Counted from the stretch's first letter, positions 30,617-45,715 are shown. The stretch is DNA of 64,000 nucleotides from Prorocentrum cordatum (GCA_963575745.1 CAUYUJ010000381.1:424812-488811), one strand, 5' to 3'. Translations and numbers: made by a program. Notes: generated by a model not told the origin, from the sequence alone.

Positions 30617-33120
30617 GTCTTCTCTCGCGTCCGACGCCCCCTGGCCAGTCGCGTTGCCGCTGCTCTGACGGGGCAGCATCGCGGGCGCATGGTCGCCCTT
30701 GGAGGCTCCAGATCCGAGCAGGAGCGCGCGGCCTTTGCAGCGCGCGCTTCCCGCTTGCGAAGAAAGTTCCCGAGGCGCGCTTACCGAGCAGCTGCCAGGG
30801 CTAAGGGGGCACCGCTGTAGAAACATCCGCCGGCGAATTGGCGGCGGACTGGGATGCTCGTCTCGGGGGCCCCTGCCGTCCAGTCGCGCCTACCTGAAAT
30901 TCTCGCTCGTGCGAAAGCTGTTCTGGAGGGCTGGCGCGGGCCCTGACTCGGAGATCTCGTGGGAGCTCGAGTATTCGATCCTGTCGCACTCGATACAGTC
31001 CACACATGTGCGGGCGCGTCGGAGATGCGCGACGTGTCTTTTGGGCGAGCTACTCGCGGTAGTCCTGCCGAAAAGGGGTCGGGGGGGGGCGGGCCAGAGA
31101 AATGGTTCGCGATTGCTCACGCATCCGCCCACTGTCGATGTCGAACCCGGATGCAAGGATACGTCCGGGCGTGTGTTGCCGTTCGTTTAATGCGCATTCC
31201 AGTTCTGTTGTTGCGCCGCTGCAGAAATCCTCGAAAGGGAAGCAGATGCTTGCGAACGCTGCCGACGCAGAGAATCGGAGTTTCCAGCAGCACCGTCTTA
31301 GCCATGGCAACATTGCCATCCTCTACGTGGATTTTTGCCGTTGCCTCCCACTCGTTGCAGCACGAGCTGGCGATCGCCAGGCTAGCTGCCATGGGGTGGC
31401 AGCTGTTTCGGTTCGATTTCGACAGTACGCTTTACCAGAACAGTCGTGGGGTGGCGTTCATGGTGGGGGAAGGCTTGGGGGCTTTGCATTCCGTCGTGAG
31501 ATGAGACAGAGGGGCCCACGTTCGTTGGCCTTGTTTTGCTCATGTTTCGGCATCGTACCCCAATGAATTCAGCGCGCCCGCCAAATGCGCGCCCCCTTCT
31601 GCCTAGTCGACACCGACGACTGTCTTCCTGCCGCGGTGAATGTGCCCTGCCTGTCTCCTGCAGTTCGGCGCCGTTTACGCGCGTTGGAGGGCGCGATTGG
31701 GTTGGCTTTCAATTTCAGCAAGCGCTGCTGATCTCGCGCGGGAGGCAGAAGGGGGAAGGTCCAAGGAGAGCTGAACAAGGAGATCGGGGAGATGAAGCTC
31801 GCGGAAGCATGCTGCGCGTGCTGTACATCGGGCTGCACATCGGCCCCGAAGGGGCCATGGTGGCGTGGCAAGCGCTGCCCGCGAAGTCCGTTTCCAGATG
31901 CGCCCGTTTCCGCCAGCCTTCGCCCAGTAGTGGCATCGCCATTTCTACGTCGTTGTTCACGCGTCTGCTCCAGCGCGCGACGCGGGCCGAGCCCCTCGCT
32001 CCATTGGTCAAGAAAGATCACGGGCGCACGTTGCCGAGATGACCAGGTGGCCCGTGCAATGCGCTCGCAGATAGCATGCCCGCGCCGATGGAAAAAGTTC
32101 GGTGTCCCATAAGTCGCCTGGCATTACTGTTCTCTCGTTTGCTCGTCGCGTCTGGTTGGCGTACACGGGCCTTGGCAGTGGGGATCAGTGGGCGGAGATC
32201 GGGTACGTCGCCGATGGCAATTGCCGCCTCCCTTGCGAGAGCCATAGGTCCGAATAGGGGTGGTGCCGGGGATCCTTCCTGCCTGACCTGTTTCAAACTG
32301 CCCAGCTTATTCATGGCGTTCAGCGGTTATCTGAGTTGCAGCATCAAAGATTCCAACGGAATGGGCACGCCCGCCTCCATGCATTTCTTCTTCAAGGTCC
32401 GTCACCTTGTTTTCGGAAGCCTTTCGTACAGGCTGAAAAGTGGCCGCCCGAAGTTGATGGCTGTTACCGCCCCCAACGCATCCTTCGGAATTGATGGGAC
32501 GCAGCAGCATCCCCTTCCTGTCTGGACATGAAATTATTCAGATATGTACTCGCGGTGTTTGTAGTGACTCTCGTGCTCATTCTCTTCACCGTGGCTGTAA
32601 ATATGAGTGCGCTAACAGAGACATGATGGGTTCGACGCGACCAGGGGCTATAACGATCGTCGTCGCCACAAGTTCTGCCATCGCTTCCGCGTGATATGCG
32701 TTTGTCTTGGATGGGTTGGAAATTTCCGATGGCTCCTGTGAGGATACTGTGGGTTGCCACCACGATCCAGCTCAGTCCTCTCCCCCATCCTGTCTGGCTG
32801 CTGTGTGCCTGGATGTGTGGTCAGTTCTCACCTGCACACCACGCTGCCCGCCCTGGGCTCCGCGGCATTGCCTCGCAAGCGTTCGAGGCGCGTCTGCGCT
32901 TCCTGTAACGTCGGTAACAGGCTGTTGCAAAAGCGTTGGACGAGGTCAGGGCTGGGCCTAGATGGTTTGCTCCTGCGCGTCAGCCCACGTTGGCTGAGAG
33001 CTGTTTCAGCCTGTACCCAAGGACCGTCGAAGTCCCCAGCCTCACGAAAAGATGGGCAACCTTGGTTTTTGTTGTGCGCGGCGTCGTCCGCGCAACTCGC
33101 GCACACAGGACCGTACTTAC
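30617..33120. other. Stretch without recognised gene
   Basis: Many short overlapping frames on both strands between 30.6 and 33.1 kb. None shows a recognisable motif and I could not choose a strand. No repeat structure stands out. Confidence 0.4.
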
Positions 33121-35085
<1,965 letters not shown>

Positions 35086-35087
35086 AG

Positions 35088-35215
35088 CTCGAGGAGGAGG
35101 AGGAGGAGGGAAAAGATGGGAAAGAGAAGGAGGGATATCCGCTGGGGATATCCGCTGAGAAGGGGGAAAAGGGGGGAGGAGGAGAAGGAGGAGGAGGAGG
35201 AGGAGGGATATCCTA
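35088..35215. repeat. GGA/GGGA-rich tract
   Basis: GAGGAGGAGG runs with an internal duplicated GGATATCCGCTG segment at about 35130-35155 and a further GGATATCC near 35207. Confidence 0.85.
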
Positions 35216-35490
35216 GATCAGGTACCTTCTTTCACGGCTGAGGCTTTGGCCTTAGAGGAAGCAGCGCTCGTAGTTTCGAGTATCGTCAGCACTCTGCTGT
35301 CAGTGCACTGGCTTAGGCTTCACGGGAGAAAGAAAAACAAACTTATCAATTTGTCCTGGGCCCCCCGAGGAGGTGAGTTTGGCGCCCATGCGAGGTTCCA
35401 TGCAGGTGAGTGCAATGGTCGTAGACGCTGGTTTGCGGGGGCTACCCAAGGGCCCCCCCGCCAAAGGAGCGGAAAGATGGGAAGGAGGGA

Positions 35491-35572
35491 GAGTGGAGGA
35501 GGAGGAGGAGGAGGAGGAGGAGGAGGAGGAGGAGGAGGAGGAGGAGGAGGAGGAGGAGGAAGAGGGGAAGGT
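35491..35572. repeat. (GGA)n tract, left arm of a fold-back
   Basis: Almost pure GGA trinucleotides for about 80 bases. The complementary (TCC)n tract begins about 100 bases downstream. Confidence 0.95.
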
Positions 35573-35639
35573 ATACGGTGGGTGAGAAGGATTTGGATAA
35601 TTTCGTTTTGCGGGGACCTCATTGCCCACATCCTCCGCC

Positions 35640-35908
35640 CTCCTTATCTCCTCCTTGCCTCCCTCCTCCTTACCTCCTCCTCCTCCTCCTCCTCCTCCTC
35701 CTCCTCCGCCTCCTCCTCCTCCTCCTTCTCACCACCTCCTCCTGCTCCTCCTCCTCCTCCTCCTCCTCCTCCTCCTCCTCCTCCCCCTCCTCCAGATCCT
35801 TGTCCTCCTCCTCCGCCTTGTTTACCTCGACCCTCTCCGCCCTCTCCCTCCACCTCCTCCTCCTCCTCCTCCTCCTCTTCCCTCCTCCTCCTCCTCCTCC
35901 TCCTCCTA
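35640..35908. repeat. (TCC)n tract, right arm of a fold-back
   Basis: Long polypyrimidine tract. The non-simple part at about 35780-35850 (CTCCAGATCCTTGTCC and GTTTACCTCGACCCTCTCC) is duplicated at 38001-38070. Confidence 0.95.
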
Positions 35909-36224
35909 GCCGCGCGGCCCAGGTGTTCTAGGGGCCGTGGCTGCACGGCACCCTGCGCACCCTCCGCCGTGTCGACCTGGAGGCGCGGCCTCCCTCGCCC
36001 GCTACCGTGCACTGCTTACTCACACACACACACACTCCACAGTGTTGTGCATCGATTACCGCAGGGGTTCGAGTGGCACCTGACCTCGTTGGGTGACCCC
36101 TTCGTGTTCCTGGAGGTAGGCTCGCCGTCTACCAGTGTCACGCTATTACCTGAGGAGGTAGACCCGTAGAGCCCATACGGGTGCCCACGACGGCTTAATT
36201 GCGACGGAGCGTGTATCTCCTTGG

Positions 36225-37430
36225 GTGCGATTCATCATTGTGTATTCGTGTATCTTGTCTGTCCTCGGTACTATGCGAGTGCTACGTTGGAATCCTCCTT
36301 CTCTTTCTGACACAGACAGAGTGTCTCAGCTGCAGTATGATGTCGCTTTCGTGGTCTTGCTAATTGTTATTGGTACTCAATGGTTCGCGTTCAAGACTGC
36401 AGTCGTTGTGGTGGCCCTCACGAAATTCGAGACCAGGCAATTCGGATATGATCCAAGAGATAGTTTCACGCATTCACCTTGCGGTGTTTCGTCGATGATT
36501 AACGAGCAGACGCTTCGAGCGTGGGATGCAGTGGGCACACGGGACGCCCCAAAGGGTTTTCATGGTGGTAGGGGCGCTGTTCGTACTATTTCGTATTACG
36601 GAGACGCGACTGTCGGGGGCCGTTACCTTCCTTTACAAAGCACGGACTCTCGGGAGCGGCCGAAGCTCACTGCTACCATCCATCGTGTTCATGACTACGC
36701 ACAACATGTACGAGCGGGTCTCCCGCGTCGTACTGTTCAGATCATGGTGACGTATACCAATGGCGTAGTGGGACTGGTGAGGGAGCAGTGCAGCGCATGC
36801 GAGATCACGTCTACGGCAGGTGGGAGTGCTGGGCGCAGTATGGAGCAACTTGCAGGATCTCTCATGCGCGAGATGACAGGATCACGGGGGTTGGCCATTG
36901 CGGACACTTTTTTACATGCGGCCCGAGCTAATTTGGACCAGTACCAGGTGGTGCAGATACTGTTCCACGGTGAGCCAGTCACGTGCCCAATAAGCAGTTG
37001 CTCACGCAGCAGATGTGCGCTGCGCGTCGGCCGCGGGCGTCGTGATGCGGCGTGTCGTGACCATGCGCCCTTTCTCTTTCAGCTGGACTTGCGCGCGTGC
37101 TTTCGGCGCGAAGTGCCGCGACGCGGGGGGCTCCGAGGGCTGCGAGAAGGAGGGCTACAATTGCGGCAAGCTAAATGCCAAGAAGTTGGTGGAGGGGACA
37201 GTGGCGCAGGCCAGAAGTCCACGAATCAGGTTGTGTCCTTTCCCGTTCATCAAGATCCAGACTGCGTTCAAGGGCGTCAGCGCGGAGTGATGACGCCGTG
37301 CTTCGACGAGCTCGCGCTGCTTGTCGTCTGTTGCGGGCAGCCTGGGGCGCAGCTGAAGGAGGGGGCTCCGCCCAAGGGCCACCCTGAGAGGATCCTCCAG
37401 CTGCCGATGACTACTATTGCATCGATGTGA
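36225..37430 (+). CDS. Long open frame of uncertain reality
   Basis: 401 codons open without an ATG at the 5' end; the first ATG is at 36273 (MRVLRWNPPS). The sequence has lower GC than its surroundings. A hydrophobic segment (VAFVVLLIVIGTQWFAF) lies near 36340-36390 and a stretch such as EQLAGSLMREMTGSRGLAIA near 36845 looks protein-like. No family is recognised. From about 37070 another frame has better coding character, so the C-terminal third is probably not real. Confidence 0.3.
   Translation: MRFIIVYSCILSVLGTMRVLRWNPPSLSDTDRVSQLQYDVAFVVLLIVIGTQWFAFKTAVVVVALTKFETRQFGYDPRDSFTHSPCGVSSMINEQTLRAWDAVGTRDAPKGFHGGRGAVRTISYYGDATVGGRYLPLQSTDSRERPKLTATIHRVHDYAQHVRAGLPRRTVQIMVTYTNGVVGLVREQCSACEITSTAGGSAGRSMEQLAGSLMREMTGSRGLAIADTFLHAARANLDQYQVVQILFHGEPVTCPISSCSRSRCALRVGRGRRDAACRDHAPFLFQLDLRACFRREVPRRGGLRGLREGGLQLRQAKCQEVGGGDSGAGQKSTNQVVSFPVHQDPDCVQGRQRGVMTPCFDELALLVVCCGQPGAQLKEGAPPKGHPERILQLPMTTIASM
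37082..37228 (+). CDS. Candidate Cys-rich exon
   Basis: Preceded by a good acceptor, TTTCTCTTTCAG at about 37071-37082. The frame after it reads WTCARAFGAKCRDAGGSEGC and EKEGYNCGKLNAKKLVEGTV, with four Cys residues spaced as in small disulfide or zinc-binding folds. No partner exon is identified. The frame continues to a TGA at 37288-37290 if it is not spliced. Confidence 0.3.
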
Positions 37431-37970
37431 TGTATACGAGTATGTTGGCTGTGATGGTCCTTGGTGGACTGGGGAAGTTGGCGACAGCGAGGCGGTGCCT
37501 GATTGCATGTGGGAGCCACGGTCGTTGGTGACGTTTATGTCGTGCTGATCGCTGTATACTGAGTACTTCGTGAATTCGTGCAATATGCATGGCCTGCGCG
37601 CGTGCCCCGATGCCGTCCTGAACGGGGGGTACGAGGGCTACGCGCTGCGTCTACTACGGTTTCGCGTCTTGAGGCCCCGCGGCTGCCGCTGTCAGGCCGG
37701 CCCTCCTCCCTTGTCCTCCTCCTCCTCCTCCTCCTGTCCAGCGTGTGCGGATGTCAGTTGTCCAGTCGTTCCGTGATTCTGGCCTCAGGGAAAGTCTCTG
37801 GGGGCCGGCTGTTCTTTTTTGACTTCAGAGCGTGTTGTGTTTCGGTAGTTGTTTAGGGTTCTGATACCCTGGAAACTCAGGGCGGGCGGAGGCCCGAAAT
37901 CCGGCAGCTATGTCGATCCTAGGGCGCCTTGTGTGTCACGGAGCGGAATCATGCCCCCATAGGAGCTTGA
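37431..37970. other. Stretch without recognised gene
   Basis: GC-rich sequence with a short TCC run at about 37705-37735. No gene or structured element is seen. Confidence 0.4.
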
Positions 37971-37971
37971 T

Positions 37972-38145
37972 CTGATCCTCCTCCTCCTCCTCCTCCGCCT
38001 CCTCCCCCTCCTCCAGATCCTTTTCCTCCTCCTCCGCCTTGTTTACCTCGACCCTCTCCGCCCTCTCCCCCCCTCTCCTTCTCCTCCTCCTCATCCTCCT
38101 CCTCTTCCTCCTCCTCCTCCCCCTCCTCATCCTCCTCCTCCTTAT
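37972..38145. repeat. TCC-rich tract with a dispersed duplication
   Basis: The inner segment at about 38001-38070 repeats 35780-35850 at an offset near 2221, including the unique CCAGATCCTT and GCCTTGTTTACCTCGACCCT sequences. Confidence 0.85.
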
Positions 38146-38839
38146 TGACTCTGCTCAAGCTTGAGGCGGAAGCCTGGAGCGTTATGTGGGCGAAAACGCA
38201 GTGTACCGACTTAGCCAACGAGCACGTTAGCTAAGCTGGGCGGGCGCAGCCGAAAAAAGGTGAGGCAGGGAGACGCGAAACGAGCGCAGGGCCCGAGGGC
38301 AATAGAGTATGCGCTCGCCAGGCTGCATGGGGAAGGACCGGAACATGAACCTGCAACATAATGCGACGAGTGGGAAGGCGTTGAACGAGGGAGACCAGCT
38401 GCAGGTGGTCTGGCGCCAAGCTTGTGCGAATACAGTACCCCTCCCCGTCGATACCTGATACCGCCCCGCTACCTCCCGCAAGCAAAAGGATTGCAGGCAT
38501 CGAATGTATAGGCTGACGCTGCAGGTCAGGTTGGCCTAAGGGTGCGAGTATCTTGAAGACTTTCAGTGCTCACGTGGAGGACAAGTCAGATTGTGGCACA
38601 ACTAACAGGCGACGCAAGGAAGAGTGGCAACAGGAGGCGTGTGCAGACAATGTATCAGTTGGCTGGCGATCTCGTTTGTTGATGTTTCAGGAATTCGCTG
38701 ACGTCCGTAGTCCGCAGAGAGACTCGTTTTGGGGATTCGTCTCCTACCGACGTGCCACACATGGCCGTGAGCATGGACTCTAGCGCAGGCCAGCCTATCT
38801 TGCATTTTATAAGAAAGGCTGTCGTCCTCCTCCTCATCC

Positions 38840-39060
38840 TGCTTCTCATCATTTTCATCATCACAATCACCATCGCCATCGCCATCATCATCATCACCAC
38901 CATCATCAGCATCAGCATCATCATCACCATCACCATCAACAGCGTCATCATCAACATCATCATCATCAGCACCATCATCAGCATCAACAGAGTCAGCATC
39001 ATCATCACCACCATCATCATCATCGTCATCATCATCAGCAGCAGCATCATCATCATCCTT
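38840..39060. repeat. (ATC)n array
   Basis: CATCATCATC with ACC, AGC and GCC variants over about 220 bases, followed by TCC-rich sequence to 39180. The GC-rich 39.2-39.95 kb that follows has no recognised gene. Confidence 0.95.
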
Positions 39061-39959
39061 CTCCTCCTCGTCTACATCCGCCCTCTCCTCCCCCTCCGAT
39101 GATCCTGATCCTCAATTCCCTCCTCCTCCTCCTCCTTCTCCTTCTCGTCCTCCCTGCTCCTCCTCGTCCTCCTCTTTCCTGCCCCTCCATCCTCCTGCCC
39201 CCCCCCCTCTTGGGGAGGGGGGGGGTGCTGGCTCCCACGGCGTCGTGGGTTGTTCCGCGACGCTGGCCCCCAGAGCTTTCGACCCTCTCCCCGAGGCAGG
39301 CTCCACGCCGCGGGCCACTGCCCGTTGCCTCCTGCCCCGAATCGGGCCCGCGGAGTCGGAGGACTTGTTCGTCGGGGTGGGCCAGCCGAGGGCCAGTTGA
39401 GACAACGGCGGCGGGCCCAAAGCCGTTCCAAAAACCGGTGCCCCGACACCACCCGGGGTCCATCCTGACCCGTTCCCCGAGGCGGGTCCAGCAATGGCGA
39501 CGAGAAGTTGCCGGGAGGCCCCAACAGAAAACGCTGGGCGCTAGGGAGGTGGCGAAGATGCTGCCAGGAGGCCCAAAAAAGACAATCAAAAACCAGGGCG
39601 GACCGCCATTGTCTCGACTGGCCCTCGTCCGACCATCGGGCGGGGCCAGGACAGGGATAAGTCCTTCCAGCGCGGTCCGGAACGCTCCCAGAGCGTCCTG
39701 GAACGCTCTGAAAATGGCGCGACGCTCGACACATCCTCCAGAACCGCTGGCGCCCAAAGATTCCTGACTTCTCCTTGTTCGATTTCGTCCTCATCCTGGC
39801 TTCGTGTTGTTTCGCGACGCCCAGACCTCAGCCGTGCCAGCCGTCCCAGGGTCGCGGCGCTCAGGGCCGCTGTCCTCCCGGGCCCGACCGCCGCACAGGG
39901 CCCGCGCGGAGCCTGCGCGGCTGGCATGGCGGACCCTGAGTCGCTGCCGCCATCGCCGA

Positions 39960-39971
39960 CGTCGCCGACGC

Positions 39972-40002
<31 letters not shown>

Positions 40003-40101
40003 TTCGTCGTCGTCTTTGTCGTCCTTGTCCTCGTCGTCCTCGTCCTCGTCCTCGCCGCCGTCGTCGTCGTCGCCGCCGTCGCCGCCGTCGTCGTCGTCGT
40101 T

Positions 40102-40150
<49 letters not shown>

Positions 40151-40155
40151 GGTCG
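39960..40155. repeat. (GTC)n array
   Basis: GTCGTCGTC with GCC and CTC variants; a nearly pure run lies at about 40085-40150. A (TCCC)n run of about 30 bases lies at 40285-40315. Confidence 0.95.
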
Positions 40156-40534
40156 CCATGGTCGTCTCTCCCCTCGCGTCGTTTCAGTGCAGCGTGGAGC
40201 GTGCGCGTGCCGGGAGGCACATGCCTGGCGGAGGCACAAGGAAAAGGACGGTTCGCGGGTGGACCCTCCTTAGGTAGACTCTCCTCTCCCTCCCTCCCTC
40301 CCTCCCTCCCTCCCTTCTTTCCATCACCCTTCCCCTCTTTCTCCTCACGTCCTGGTCCCAGGCCTATCTCCGATCTGGGCAGGAGCGGTCGAGCCCTCCC
40401 CCTGCCCCCCCAGTGCGATTGCACGGCTCCTGTTAGCACCACACTGGACACTTGAGCTGGATTCGCACGGCCTCGCGTCCAGGCTGGCAGACGCGTGTGA
40501 CCGCCGAGCTCCTCCGTCGTCGCTGCCCCATGCG

Positions 40535-41800
<1,266 letters not shown>

Positions 41801-42317
41801 GCTCTCGCAGGAGACCTCCTTCAGCTTGTTGAGCCTGATGTTGATTATATGTGGTAGCTGCACGGATGGATGGCGGCGCCATTTTTTTAGGTTTGGGACC
41901 TCCGCGAAGCCGATGGCCCGGAGCGTAGACAGGGACAATAGCCACACTGATGGTGACGGCCTTTTTTTTCAAAACGGGGATGTCGTTGGACACCTTATTG
42001 GGCAGTGCTACCATACACTTGTATGTTCAGTATTACCCGCTAGAAGTACGCACGGCGGTTCCTCTTTGAAACGGGGTCCTCGCCTGAATGGCAGGCGCAG
42101 AGTGTGTTGGTATTTGAATGGGCGTTTTTTGTAGTTGAAAGAATTGCCTGCAGGGGCTCATGAGGAGGGGATGTGGGACGGCGGGTTGTGTTGCAGCATC
42201 GTCGGCGCCTCGTGGATTCACTCTGGTGTTCATTCTCCTCATGATCATCACCCTATTCTTCCTTCAAGTTGTCATTGTAGTCCTGCTGCTCCTGCGCGCT
42301 TGAGCAGCACCCGCAGG

Positions 42318-42518
42318 ATGGAGCCCACGGAAGGCCCAGCCCCCGCGGCAGCCGAAGGGCAGGGAGGAGGCGGGCTGCTGTTGCTGCTAAGACGTTGGTG
42401 CCCACTGGCGGTGGCATGGCTGCTGCTCGGTCTGGCCTACGCGGAGTTCTTCCACGCGTCCGACTGGGGCGGGTTGGGGGGCTGTCCACCTTCGGGCGCT
42501 GGTTGGGATGTCGCCTGA
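42318..42518 (+). CDS. Small membrane-anchor candidate
   Basis: ATG at 42318 in a favourable context (CAGGATGG), 66 codons. The N-terminus is Pro/Ala/Glu-rich, followed by a hydrophobic segment GGGGLLLLLRRWCPLAVAWL and continuing LLGLAYAEFF, like a signal anchor or signal peptide. It could be a first exon, since a G-rich GGTTGGGG donor-like sequence follows at about 42471. No family is recognised. Confidence 0.3.
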   Translation: MEPTEGPAPAAAEGQGGGGLLLLLRRWCPLAVAWLLLGLAYAEFFHASDWGGLGGCPPSGAGWDVA

Positions 42519-42649
42519 CCTCCGTCTCATGCGCCATGTTTCCACGTGCCACATGAATCTTTTGTGGAGCCGACCCCTGCATGTGGGAACTGTATGACAC
42601 TGCGGCCAGTATTCCGTCACCCAGATCTCCCGCCCAACGGTCGAGACAG

Positions 42650-43195
42650 CACGTCTCCCGAGGAACTTCAGCTGGGGAGGTATCGAGCGGGAGCGTTATG
42701 ATTGTTAGGGGGGTAGTTTTCCGGCGTCGGTAGAATTTCGCCACACCTGAGCACAACGAAAGGACACAAAACAGCGGGAAACATAGTTTTGTTGGAGGGC
42801 CCATTTTCGGCGGCAAGCAAGTCAAGCGAAAGCGATGTTATTGCAGAATGGCTGGTGTGCGGTACCAAGACATGAGCACCAGTCCTAAATAGAGCACGGA
42901 AGTTTCGAGTGGGAACGCTGGCGTTGTTGGATGGCCAGGTTTCGGCGGCGGGCAAGAACGCCAATCCTGAGTAAAAGAGGTGGAGGTATCAAGTGGAAGC
43001 GTCGTTGTTGTAGAGGGGGGCCGCTTGCAGCGGAGAGCGCAGGTCCTGCGTAAAAAGTAAGTGAGTATTGAGCAGGAGCGCTGGATTCGTTGGAGTGCTA
43101 ATTTTCGGCGGCGGGAAGCACCGTTCCTTAGTAAAAGTTGAAGAAGGATCGAGCGGGAGCGTTGGTGCTGTTGGGGTGCCAGTTTGGGAGCCCCC
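42650..43195. repeat. Degenerate ~80-100-bp minisatellite, about six copies
   Basis: Each unit carries GTATCGAGCGGGAGCGTTGG, then TTGTTGGAGGGCCA, TTTTCGGCGGCGGG and CCTGAGTAAAAG. Variants begin near 42672, 42775, 42903, 42990, 43066 and 43147. Divergence between copies is high. Confidence 0.75.
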
Positions 43196-43606
43196 CAGAT
43201 GCGCGTGAGCGAGAGCCTCGTGTTCAAAGCAAATACAGCCAGCGCCGAGGCGAGAGCGCCAGGGCGGATTGTTGGACTTGGGCTAGAACTCCCCACGCTC
43301 TCCGAAGCAAGGAGGTCGAAAAATTGAGGAAGGATTTCGGAGGATAACAAGGCTTGAGGGAGGGACAGAGACAGAGTAGGCAACAGAGGACAAAGCGGTG
43401 AGGGACAGCGACGACGACCGGAACAAAGTTGACGATGAGGATATGTAGGTGGAAGCGGACTTGAAGAAGGAGGACGGCGACGAGGCTGAACCACATGTGA
43501 GATCGAGGGTTGCGCGCTTCTTTGGCTTGGTATGTCCATAAAGTCGCCCTTGCGCAGGACGCTGCGACTCGTATCAGTTGAGTGACATATCATGATCGGC
43601 AGAACT

Positions 43607-43860
43607 CGGGATTGGGGAAAGCGACAGCCAAGACGCATCCACCAGGGACGAGGCGCAGCGTTTCCCCGCCGGCGGGGTGAGGCGAAGACATCATCGGCAT
43701 TAACGCTAGGGATACGCGGCAGTCTTTTACGGACACCGCCGTGGACTTCTGGAACCCGCAGACCTGGTGGGCGGAGGGAGACAAGGCAGACCGCTCTGGA
43801 GGAGGGTCGTCCTCACTGCAGCAGCTTGCCAACCTCGGTGAGGATGTCGAAACGCCGTGA
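43607..43860 (+). pseudogene. Coding fragment with an internal stop
   Basis: The frame ending at TGA 43858-43860 has a strongly protein-like last 59 residues starting at 43681: EDIIGINARDTRQSFTDTAV, then DFWNPQTWWAEGDKADRSGG, then a Gln/Leu tail. An in-frame TGA at 43678-43680 separates it from an upstream Pro/Arg-rich stretch in the same frame. Either a Cys or Arg codon has mutated to stop, or an intron ends near 43680. No family is recognised. Confidence 0.35.
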
Positions 43861-44273
43861 CGGGCAGGGTGTCCCAATCGGAACAGCTTGTCTGTCTCAT
43901 CGCTAGGGTCGACTACACGTAAGAGTGACCCTTCGCTGGAGTGACCTTTGGTGCGGGCCCATTGGGTTTCCCCGATCGTTGAATGCGATGCTATAGCAGC
44001 TGCCTTCGCGCTTGAGTGCTTGGGTTTGGCTCCCTCGCGCCGCCAGAAAGCCGCGCACCAATGGTCACTCTGGCCCAGGGTCTCTCCTTACTAGCAGCCG
44101 GTAGGGGCAGGGCGCGATGTTCCTTCTGTCCCAGATTATCGGAGGTCTTGGCGCGCGCGCAAGGTTGGAGCGAGCCTCTGTCTCCCTTGCTTCGGTTTGG
44201 CACCTCGCCTGGCTAAGCGAGCTCACGCAACAGCATACGCGAAGCAGCCTTGGCCCCAGCGAATCGCGCTCGA

Positions 44274-44372
44274 GGGGGAGGAGGGATAAGGAGGGAGGAG
44301 GAGGAGGAGGAGGAGGAGGAGGAGGAGGAGGAGGAGGGATGAGGAGGAGGAAGAGGAGAATGAGGAGGAGCG
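44274..44372. repeat. GGA-rich tract
   Basis: (GGA)n with GGGAT interruptions, about 100 bases. Confidence 0.9.
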
Positions 44373-44467
44373 GCTCGGCAACGTCGACCCATCGTTGTCT
44401 TCGCGTCGTGCGGCCGGGGTGTCCTGGCGTCTCCACCGCCTTGTGCACGCTGCCCTGAGCTCCTCAG

Positions 44468-44636
44468 TCATGCCACTGATCGGACCCGAGATCGCGTTGC
44501 GCGTTGCCCAAGCGACTCGCCACGCCACCAGCTTCGCCCCAGGCAGCGTCGAGGTCCAGGCTCGGAAGCAGCGGGCAGCAGTACAGGCTAAGTACGGCCA
44601 GAGATCGCCCTCGGAGACAGGACTGAGAGCGGCGGT
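44468..44636 (+). CDS. Candidate exon, unknown
   Basis: Bounded by an acceptor-like GAGCTCCTCAG at 44467 and a donor-like GGCG|GTATGTTCCC near 44636. The frame between reads MPLIGPEIALRVAQATRHAT, SFAPGSVEVQARKQRAAVQA and KYGQRSPSETGLRAA, which looks like soluble protein sequence. The flanking exons are not identified. Confidence 0.3.
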
Positions 44637-44639
44637 ATG

Positions 44640-45239
44640 TTCCCTCACGCTTCCTCTCTTGTCTGCATGCCCCCCCGTATCTCGCCCCCTGCGCTCCTGC
44701 ATCGCTTCTGTATCATCCTGCGTCGGAAATGCGCGCTCATTACATTCTCCAGACATGTGACGTCCTGGTGTTTGCAGTACGGAGTCCGCAGAAGTACCGA
44801 CCTTTTCCCCAGGACTGCTTTGTTCATCCTGGGTCGTCGTTGTTCCGGTCCCCGGGCCCAGTGAGGGCCCCCAGAGGCTGGAAATAGCGAAAACCCTTCC
44901 GCCGCTAATTGTTCATGCCTCGAGGGCGTCTGGGGTACGCGCTCCCTGCATTCCCTCTCGGAAATTTCATTTCTCCCGCCCACCACGCTCCCTACTCTGG
45001 CAGCGTCGGCGCCTCCGCCCTCCTGCCCCAGAGGCGGCGCTGGACAGCGCGGACTTGGAGCCCGAGACCTGGCGAAGTCCCCCCGAGGATCGCGGGGGAA
45101 AAATGACCAGTCGCGGGAGAAGGATTTACATGTACACGAATCCACGTTGGTTCCGAGAGTACGCATTCACGTACGTGGTTGGGCGCCTACGTTTTTTGTG
45201 AGCTCGCTAAAGGAATGATGGTGGTGATGTTATAATAAC
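44640..45239. other. Stretch without recognised gene
   Basis: GC-rich sequence with short frames only. Confidence 0.4.
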
Positions 45240-45715
45240 GGTAATGGTGCCATTGGTCATCATTATCATAATCAACATCATCACCACCATCCGGCATCAT
45301 GGTCATCATCACCATCATCACCATCATCAACAGCATCAGCATAATTATCATTATCATCATCAACATCATCAACATCACCAGAGGCATCATCTTAACCATC
45401 ATCACAAGAGTAATCATGATACGAATAATCATCGTATTCGTCGTCGGTATTGTCATCATCATCGCCGTCGTCGTCATCGTCAGTTTTAGCATCATCATCA
45501 TCATCACCTTCGTCATCAGCATCACCATCGCCATCTCCATCATCATCACCATCCTCATCGTTATAATCATCATCAACATCAGCATCATCAGCATCATCAG
45601 CAGCAGCAGCATCATCTTCGTCGTCGTCGCCGTCGTAATCGTCTCGTCATTGTCATCGCCGTAAGAGTCCTCGTCATCGTCATCATCATACTCAGAATCT
45701 TCATCGTTAGCATCA
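45240..45715. repeat. (ATC)n array
   Basis: About 475 bases of CATCATCACC-type sequence with AAC, AGC and GTC variants. It is the same repeat class and orientation as 38840-39060. Confidence 0.95.

Noticed and set aside
36060-36080. GGGTTCGAGT as a tRNA T-loop
   Set aside because: No matching acceptor stem, anticodon arm or A-box is found around it; no other tRNA-like T-loops were found by eye.
45240-45715. ATC array as a possible CRISPR or structured RNA
   Set aside because: There are no distinct repeats and spacers; it is a degenerate trinucleotide array.
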